A stretch of DNA of 34,822 nucleotides from Betaproteobacteria bacterium RIFCSPLOWO2_12_FULL_64_23. GTDB lineage: Bacteria > Pseudomonadota > Gammaproteobacteria > Burkholderiales > SG8-39. Every line of letters begins with the position of its first letter. The stretch's first letter is position 1. Positions 28,041 through 34,822 of this stretch are shown in pieces. Where the stretch lies: the NCBI GenBank assembly GCA_001770575.1, contig MERK01000162.1:1-34822 (forward strand). The letters run 5' to 3'. The notes beneath the pieces were generated by a model. That model worked only from the letters and a program-made list of their open reading frames with translations. It did not search any database and had not been told where the DNA came from. Position numbers and translations under genes: made by a program.

Positions 28041-30851
28041 ATGAATCAGACTGAAACCGAAGCTACGGCGGGCGCCGATGCGCTGATCGCCGTGGTCGAA
28101 CAGATGGTGCGCGACACGCGCCACGGGCGCGCGCCGCACGCCGCGCTCGACAGTTCATTCGAGCGCGACCTCGGCCTGGACAGCCTGGCGCGGGTGGAGC
28201 TCGTGCTCAGGGTCGAGCGCGCCTTCGAGGTGAGCCTGCCGGAGCGCGCACTGTATGCGGCCGAAACGCCGCGTGATCTCCTGCGCCTCGTTCACGCCAG
28301 CCAGGGGGTGCGCCGGGCCGGGCCGGAAAAAAGCATCCGCAGCCTGGTGCAGGCCGAATCGGGCGTGGACGCATGCGCGGCGGAAACGCTGCTCGATGCC
28401 CTCGACTGGCACGCGGCCAGGCATCCGCAGCGCTTGCAGGTTCACCTCTACAGCGAGAGCGGCGAAGAGGAACTTTCCTACGCCGCCATCCGGCGCGGCG
28501 CTGCGGCCTGCGCCAGCCGCCTCGCCGCGCGCGGCTTGCAACCGGGCCAGACCGTGGCCATCATGCTGCCCACCGGCCGCGATTACCTGTTCAGCTTTTT
28601 CGGCATTCTCATGGCGGGCGCTATTCCGGTGCCGCTGTATCCGCCCGCGCGGCCGGCGCAGATCGAAGACCATCTGCGGCGCCACGTCGGTATTCTCGGC
28701 AACTGCCGTGCCGCAATGCTCATTACGATCCCTGAAGCGAAAACCGTGGCGCTGCTGTTGCGCTCCCAGGTGGAATCGCTGCGGCAGGTGCTGATGCCGG
28801 ACGACCTGGCTGGCGGCGATGCCGCTTTCACGCCCTTGCCGGCAAACCCCGGCGACATCGCGTTCCTGCAATACACCTCCGGCAGCACCGGCAATCCCAA
28901 GGGCGTGGTGCTCACGCACGCGAACCTGGTCGCCAATATCCGCGCCATGGGCGAAGCAGTGCAGGCGAGTCCGAACGACGTGTTCGTGAGCTGGCTGCCC
29001 CTGTACCACGACATGGGGCTGATCGGCGCCTGGTTCGCCGCGCTCTACCTTGGTTTTCCCACGGTGCTCATGTCGCCGCTCGCATTCCTGTCCCACCCCA
29101 GCCGCTGGCTGTGGGCGATCCACCGCCACCGCGGCACGCTTTCGGGCGGTCCCAATTTTTGCTACGAGCTTTGTCTGAAGCGCATCGAAGACGCCGAACT
29201 CGAGGGCCTGGACTTGTCCTGCTGGCGCTACGCTTTCAATGGCGCCGAGCCGGTGAGTCCGGATACGCTCGCTGCATTCGGGCAACGCTTCGCGCGCCAT
29301 GGCCTGCCGGCGAACGCGCTGCAGCCGGTCTACGGGCTGGCCGAGGCATCGGTCGGCCTCGCCTTCCCCGCGCCCGGCGCGCGCTATCGCATCGATCGGA
29401 TCGAACGCTCGGCGTTCCAGAACCAGGGCGAAGCGCGGCCGGCAGACGCAGGCGAGGCCAATGCGCTCGAACTGCCCTGCTGTGGCCGCGTCATCCGGGA
29501 GCATCACCTGCGCGTGGTCGATGCGGCCGGCGTGGAGCTGGCGGACCGCCAGGAGGGCCGCCTGCAATTCAAAGGGCCGTCCGCGACCAGCGGCTATTTC
29601 CGCAACCCCGAACAGACGCGCAAGCTGTTCGCCGGCGCATGGCTGGACACGGGCGATCTCGCCTATCTCACCGACGGCGAACTCTATCTCAGTGGCCGCG
29701 CCAAGGACATCATCATCCGCGGCGGGCGCAATCTCTATCCCTACGAACTGGAGCAGGCCGTCGGCGCGCTGCCCGGCATACGCAAAGGCTGCGTCGCGGT
29801 GTTTGGCAGTATTGATCCCGCCAGTGGCACCGAGCGTGTGGTCGTGCTCGCGGAAACGCGTGAAACCGGCGCCGCTGCGCTGGACGCGTTGCGGCGGAGC
29901 ATCAACGATCGCGCTGTCGATCTGATCGGCCTGCCGGCTGACGATATCGTGCTCGCTCCGCCGCACACCGTGCTGAAGACTTCCAGCGGAAAGATCCGGC
30001 GCGCGGCCAGCCGCGAGTACTACGAGCGCGGCGGCGGCAGCGCGCGGCCGGCGCCGGTGTGGCTGCAGCTCGCGCGCCTCGCCCGGGCGAGCCTCGCGCC
30101 CGAGCTGCGGCGGCAGTTGCGCGCTCTCGCGGGCCTGGCGTATTCGGCATGGGCCTGGCTTGTTTTCCTCACGCTCGCGATCCCGACGCTGGCGGCGGCT
30201 GCGCTGCTGCGCAATCCCGCCTGGGGCTGGCGCTTCAGCCGTGTCATGGCGAATGCCTTCCTGTGGCTGTGCCGCCTGCCGCTGGTGGTGCACGGGCAGG
30301 AGCACATCCCGGATTCGGGTCCGTTCGTGATGGCAGCCAACCACGCCAGCTATCTCGACGGCCTGATCCTGCTCGCGGTTTTGCGCGAGCGCGGCTACAG
30401 CTTCGCCGCCAAGCGCGAGTTGAGCCGATCCCTCCTGCCGCGGTTGTTCCTGCGCTCCATTGGCACCGATTTCGTCGAGCGCACCGACATCAAACAAGGC
30501 GTGCAGGATGCCTCGCGCCTGGCCGCGTCGATTCGCGCCGGGCGCTCGGCCATCTTCTTCGTCGAAGGCACCTTTTCCCGGACCGCGGGCCTGCTGCCAT
30601 TTCGCATGGGCGCCTTCGTGGTCGCGGCGCAGACAGACGTGCCGCTCGTGCCGGTCACCATCCGCGGCGCGCGCTCGGTGCTGCGCGACGGCAGCTGGTT
30701 CGCGCGCCGCGGCGCCATCGTCGTCACCATCGGCGCGCCGCTACTGCCGCGGGGCAGCAACTGGAATGCCGCGGTGGCGCTGCGCGATGCGGCGCGCGCC
30801 GAGATCCTGCGTCGCTGCGGCGAGCCGGACCTGGCGCCGCGGCAGGCGTAG
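28041..30851 (+). CDS. Trifunctional acyl carrier domain / acyl-AMP ligase / PlsC-type acyltransferase
   Basis: A 936-residue protein with three parts. Residues about 12-85 form an acyl carrier domain with the phosphopantetheine Ser48 in GLDSLA. Residues about 115-665 form an AMP-dependent acyl ligase with YTSGSTGNPKG (278-288), YGLAEA (431-436), DTGDL (536-540), RGGRNLYP (560-567) and the catalytic Lys651 in SSGKIRR. A hydrophobic segment (about 705-722) precedes a PlsC-like domain with NHASYLD (His768, Asp773) and VEGTFSR. It probably activates a fatty acid, loads it on its own carrier arm, and transfers it to an acceptor at the inner membrane. The substrate is unknown. The frame is open far upstream (shadow of pyrG); the ATG at 28041 starts the carrier domain. 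It is the only plus-strand gene. Confidence 0.88.
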   Translation: MNQTETEATAGADALIAVVEQMVRDTRHGRAPHAALDSSFERDLGLDSLARVELVLRVERAFEVSLPERALYAAETPRDLLRLVHASQGVRRAGPEKSIRSLVQAESGVDACAAETLLDALDWHAARHPQRLQVHLYSESGEEELSYAAIRRGAAACASRLAARGLQPGQTVAIMLPTGRDYLFSFFGILMAGAIPVPLYPPARPAQIEDHLRRHVGILGNCRAAMLITIPEAKTVALLLRSQVESLRQVLMPDDLAGGDAAFTPLPANPGDIAFLQYTSGSTGNPKGVVLTHANLVANIRAMGEAVQASPNDVFVSWLPLYHDMGLIGAWFAALYLGFPTVLMSPLAFLSHPSRWLWAIHRHRGTLSGGPNFCYELCLKRIEDAELEGLDLSCWRYAFNGAEPVSPDTLAAFGQRFARHGLPANALQPVYGLAEASVGLAFPAPGARYRIDRIERSAFQNQGEARPADAGEANALELPCCGRVIREHHLRVVDAAGVELADRQEGRLQFKGPSATSGYFRNPEQTRKLFAGAWLDTGDLAYLTDGELYLSGRAKDIIIRGGRNLYPYELEQAVGALPGIRKGCVAVFGSIDPASGTERVVVLAETRETGAAALDALRRSINDRAVDLIGLPADDIVLAPPHTVLKTSSGKIRRAASREYYERGGGSARPAPVWLQLARLARASLAPELRRQLRALAGLAYSAWAWLVFLTLAIPTLAAAALLRNPAWGWRFSRVMANAFLWLCRLPLVVHGQEHIPDSGPFVMAANHASYLDGLILLAVLRERGYSFAAKRELSRSLLPRLFLRSIGTDFVERTDIKQGVQDASRLAASIRAGRSAIFFVEGTFSRTAGLLPFRMGAFVVAAQTDVPLVPVTIRGARSVLRDGSWFARRGAIVVTIGAPLLPRGSNWNAAVALRDAARAEILRRCGEPDLAPRQA

Positions 30852-30864
30852 GCGCTGCCCAAGG

Positions 30865-30899
30865 CGCTTGACCGCAAGCGGTCGGGCCGGCCTCAAGCG
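30865..30899. terminator. Hairpin between convergent genes
   Basis: Nested inverted repeats CGCTTGA / TCAAGCG (outer) and GACCGC / GCGGTC (inner) fill the 41-base gap between the convergent ligase and response-regulator genes and reach into the stop codon of the latter. The symmetry suits a bidirectional end signal, but neither side has a U-tract, so intrinsic termination is uncertain. Confidence 0.4.
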
Positions 30900-32449
30900 T
30901 CTTGCAGAAGCAACGGCCCGATGCGCCTGGATTCGCCGAGGATGAAGCGCGAGAGTTCATTGAGCGATTCCTCGGTGATGGCTTCAGGGGACAGCACGTA
31001 CTCCAGCGTGCCGAAGTGTTCGACGTTGTGCGTTTTCAGCAGCAATTTGCCGGTGTCGAAATTGCCGACCAGCTGCAAGCTGGCCTTGACCTCGCACGGA
31101 ATAATGAAGGTCGTGCGTACGACAGCGCCCCGGTCGTTGCGTTCTTGCTGAGTGGTGAACGCGATCTTGGTTCCGAGCAGCAGCTGTTCCAGCTTTTCAT
31201 CCGCCGAGGCGTCGCGGGTCACACTGAGTTTCTTGTTGGCGGACAAGCTGAAGTTCAGCGTCATCCGTTCGAACACCTTTGTTGTCGGCGAGAGTTCCCG
31301 CGTACGGAAATCGATCCGGACCTCCTCCCATTTGAGGTCGTCGAATTTCGGCACGCCGACGATGGCGTATTCCTTCGCATAGGCCGGCTTCGCCAGATTG
31401 AGCTGCCCGGCGAACTCCTTCAGGTGGCGATAAGCCCTCTCCACCGCAGCGCTGACACGCGGAATCATTTGCTCTTTCGGGTCCGGCTTCTGTTGCTCGA
31501 GCTGCTTCGCCAGCGCAGCCTGCCTGAGTTGCGCCAGGAGGCCGCCGGGCGCGGGTACGAAGGGCGCCTCCGCCTCCGCCTCCGGCTCGGCCGGCGTCGC
31601 CGCCGCCGGCGCCGCGGCGACGGCCTCCCCGCCGGGGCGCGCAGACTCCGCGGCATCGAGAATGCTTCCGAGGTCAGCCTTTTGGTCACCGGCCTCAATG
31701 CCTAGAACCGTTTTGACCGCCTTGACCAGCACGTCGATCTCGAACGGCTTGGTGATGTAGCCGTTGGCCCCTCCCAGCAATCCCTTGAGCACCGCCTCCC
31801 GGGTCGCGGTGCCGGTGACCATGATGACGGGGATCTTCCCGAGCATCGGGTGCTGGCGCACCTTGGCGAGGACGTCGAAGCCGTCGGCATCCGGCAGCGT
31901 CACGTCGAGCAGCACCAGATCGGGCAGCGGCGGCTGGCGAAAGGCCGCGACGATCTGTTCGCGGTTCGCCGCAACGCGCGCGACGAAACCGGCGTGGGTG
32001 AGCACCATGCACATGTTCTCGGCGAGATTCTGGTCGTCTTCGACGACCATCACCTGGAACTTTTTACCCTGCGCGAGCTTGAGTTCGCCCGGCGGACGGC
32101 GCGCGATGCGGACGATGTAGCCATTCTGCTGCAACGTGGATACACCGCGCGCGATCGCACTATCGCTCGGCATTTCCCCCTTCCACTCGCTTGGGGCGCC
32201 GGCGCCGAAGAAGTCACCGATATCGAATTGCTGCAGCGCGATGCGCTCGGCGCGCAGAAGCTTGTCGAGCACCTCGATCACCGCGCCGGGCGCGAGATGC
32301 CCGGCACTTGCCTGAATTTGACTCACCGTGGCTTTGCCGTCGATCAATACCAGCAACTCCAGTTCCGGGCGGGACAACGACGTCCCCGCCGCAGCGAGCT
32401 CGCTCTTGCCAAGATACGTCAGGAAATAGACATCTTCAATATTGATCAT
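30893..32449 (-). CDS. Response regulator with N-terminal helical module and novel C-terminal domain
   Basis: A 518-residue protein. Residues about 1-120 look like a helical, possibly winged-helix or DUF4388-like, module with IDGKATVSQIQ. Residues 130-250 are a complete receiver domain: acidic pocket Glu137-Asp138-Asp139, phosphoacceptor Asp182 in LLLDVTLPDADG, Thr212 and Lys234 in TKPFEIDV. An Ala/Pro/Glu-rich linker (about 265-300) and a coiled-coil-like stretch (303-345) follow. The C-terminal domain of about 170 residues is mixed beta (LSVTRDASADEKLEQLLLGTKIAFTTQQERN) and I cannot name it. The ATG at 32449 is chosen because the extension upstream is Arg-rich and unlike a domain. No histidine kinase is nearby, so the partner is unknown. 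Confidence 0.8.
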   Translation of the reverse strand: MINIEDVYFLTYLGKSELAAAGTSLSRPELELLVLIDGKATVSQIQASAGHLAPGAVIEVLDKLLRAERIALQQFDIGDFFGAGAPSEWKGEMPSDSAIARGVSTLQQNGYIVRIARRPPGELKLAQGKKFQVMVVEDDQNLAENMCMVLTHAGFVARVAANREQIVAAFRQPPLPDLVLLDVTLPDADGFDVLAKVRQHPMLGKIPVIMVTGTATREAVLKGLLGGANGYITKPFEIDVLVKAVKTVLGIEAGDQKADLGSILDAAESARPGGEAVAAAPAAATPAEPEAEAEAPFVPAPGGLLAQLRQAALAKQLEQQKPDPKEQMIPRVSAAVERAYRHLKEFAGQLNLAKPAYAKEYAIVGVPKFDDLKWEEVRIDFRTRELSPTTKVFERMTLNFSLSANKKLSVTRDASADEKLEQLLLGTKIAFTTQQERNDRGAVVRTTFIIPCEVKASLQLVGNFDTGKLLLKTHNVEHFGTLEYVLSPEAITEESLNELSRFILGESRRIGPLLLQDA

Positions 32450-32507
32450 CGGTGGTTCTTTGGCGACGATACAGAACTTGCGCCGGCCCCGCCCGCGCGA
32501 ACGTGCC

Positions 32508-32537
32508 ATATTAGCCTTAGCCCGGCGCGCGAGGCAA
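32508..32537 (-). promoter_or_regulatory. Promoter candidate for the response regulator
   Basis: The minus strand reads TTGCCT, an 18-base spacer, then TAATAT (4 of 6 matches each), giving a leader of about 50 bases. It lies in the 102-base gap after acetoacetyl-CoA synthetase. The call is tentative. Confidence 0.35.
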
Positions 32538-32551
32538 GGCGCCTTAGACAA

Positions 32552-34576
<2,025 letters not shown>

Positions 34577-34579
34577 GAT

Positions 34580-34822
34580 TCAGTGTCCGATAAGCTGGCG
34601 GATGCGCTCGGGCAGCGGCGCCGACTTTTCCTTGAGGTAGTCCACCCAGACCACCTTGGCCGCACCCTCGGCGTAGATTTTTCCGGAATCGTAGCTGGGC
34701 CGCAGCTCGAGGTAAGTCTGCACGCTGCTGCGCCCGACCTCGCCCACGTAGGTCTTGATCTCAACCTTGCCCGGATACACCAGCTGCTTGATGAAGGTGC
34801 AGCTGGCATTGACGATCACCGG
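34580..34822 (-). CDS. Hotdog-fold acyl-CoA thioesterase (4HBT/YbgC type), N-terminus outside window
   Basis: Only the last 80 codons are visible, and the frame stays open to the window edge. The sequence PVIVNASCTFIKQLVYPGKVEI followed by GRSSVQTYLELRP and AAKVVWVDYLKEKSAPLPE is typical of the single-domain 4-hydroxybenzoyl-CoA thioesterase/YbgC/FadM group. The catalytic Asp of this group would lie in the missing N-terminal part. A GTG at 34819 is in frame but internal to the fold, so it is not the start. It lies three bases before the acetoacetyl-CoA synthetase and is probably co-expressed with it. Confidence 0.85.
   Translation of the reverse strand, partial: PVIVNASCTFIKQLVYPGKVEIKTYVGEVGRSSVQTYLELRPSYDSGKIYAEGAAKVVWVDYLKEKSAPLPERIRQLIGH

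Noticed and set aside
28155-30497. A 780-codon minus-strand open frame opposite the trifunctional ligase
   Set aside because: The sense strand encodes clear carrier, ligase and acyltransferase motifs; the antisense product has none.

Overview
The window is high-GC chromosomal DNA from a proteobacterium, most likely a betaproteobacterium. The evidence is the conserved blocks pnp-rpsO / truB-rbfA-infB-nusA-rimP, rluB-scpB-scpA-trpS-M50 protease, yciO-rnm and pyrG-kdsA-eno-ftsB, together with a 400-residue TrpS. I cannot fix the order or genus. Almost every gene lies on the minus strand. The one exception is a large plus-strand gene at 28041-30851. I found no rRNA, tRNA, CRISPR array, transposase or phage gene.

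Layout from low to high coordinates (minus-strand transcription runs the opposite way). 1-7.9 kb: translation and RNA-metabolism genes: truncated pnp, rpsO, truB, rbfA, infB, nusA, rimP. An intrinsic terminator separates rpsO from pnp, and a promoter followed by a terminator-like hairpin precedes rimP. 7.97-8.23 kb: a 266-bp MITE-like element with matching terminal inverted repeats and a TTA duplication. 8.3-15 kb: rluB, scpB, scpA, trpS, a site-2 protease, yciO, the PHP phosphatase rnm and an alpha/beta hydrolase. 15.05-15.82 kb: an HSD10-like 3-hydroxyacyl-CoA dehydrogenase broken by one extra base in a G5 run. 15.97-16.37 kb: a small acidic protein behind a TATAAT box and an FNR-like site.

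16.45-23.56 kb is the main accessory region. Its genes, in transcription order, are a B12-binding mutase subunit, a PaaK-like acyl-CoA ligase, a MeaB-type GTPase, the mutase large subunit, a tandem gamma-carbonic-anhydrase-like protein and a SAF-domain oxidoreductase. The mutase carries Ile97, Asp124 and Gln215 at the positions that separate 2-hydroxyisobutyryl-CoA mutase from methylmalonyl- and isobutyryl-CoA mutases, so I read the first four genes as hcmB-hcl-meaH-hcmA. They would activate 2-hydroxyisobutyrate and isomerise it to 3-hydroxybutyryl-CoA. The nearby dehydrogenase (if functional) and the acetoacetyl-CoA synthetase at 32.6-34.6 kb could link this to acetoacetyl-CoA. The last two cluster genes have no known role in that pathway.

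23.6-27.8 kb: ftsB, eno, kdsA and pyrG. 28.0-30.9 kb (plus strand): a three-part protein made of an acyl carrier domain, an acyl-AMP ligase and a PlsC-type acyltransferase. 30.9-34.8 kb: a response regulator with an unusual domain order, acetoacetyl-CoA synthetase, and a hotdog thioesterase cut by the window edge.
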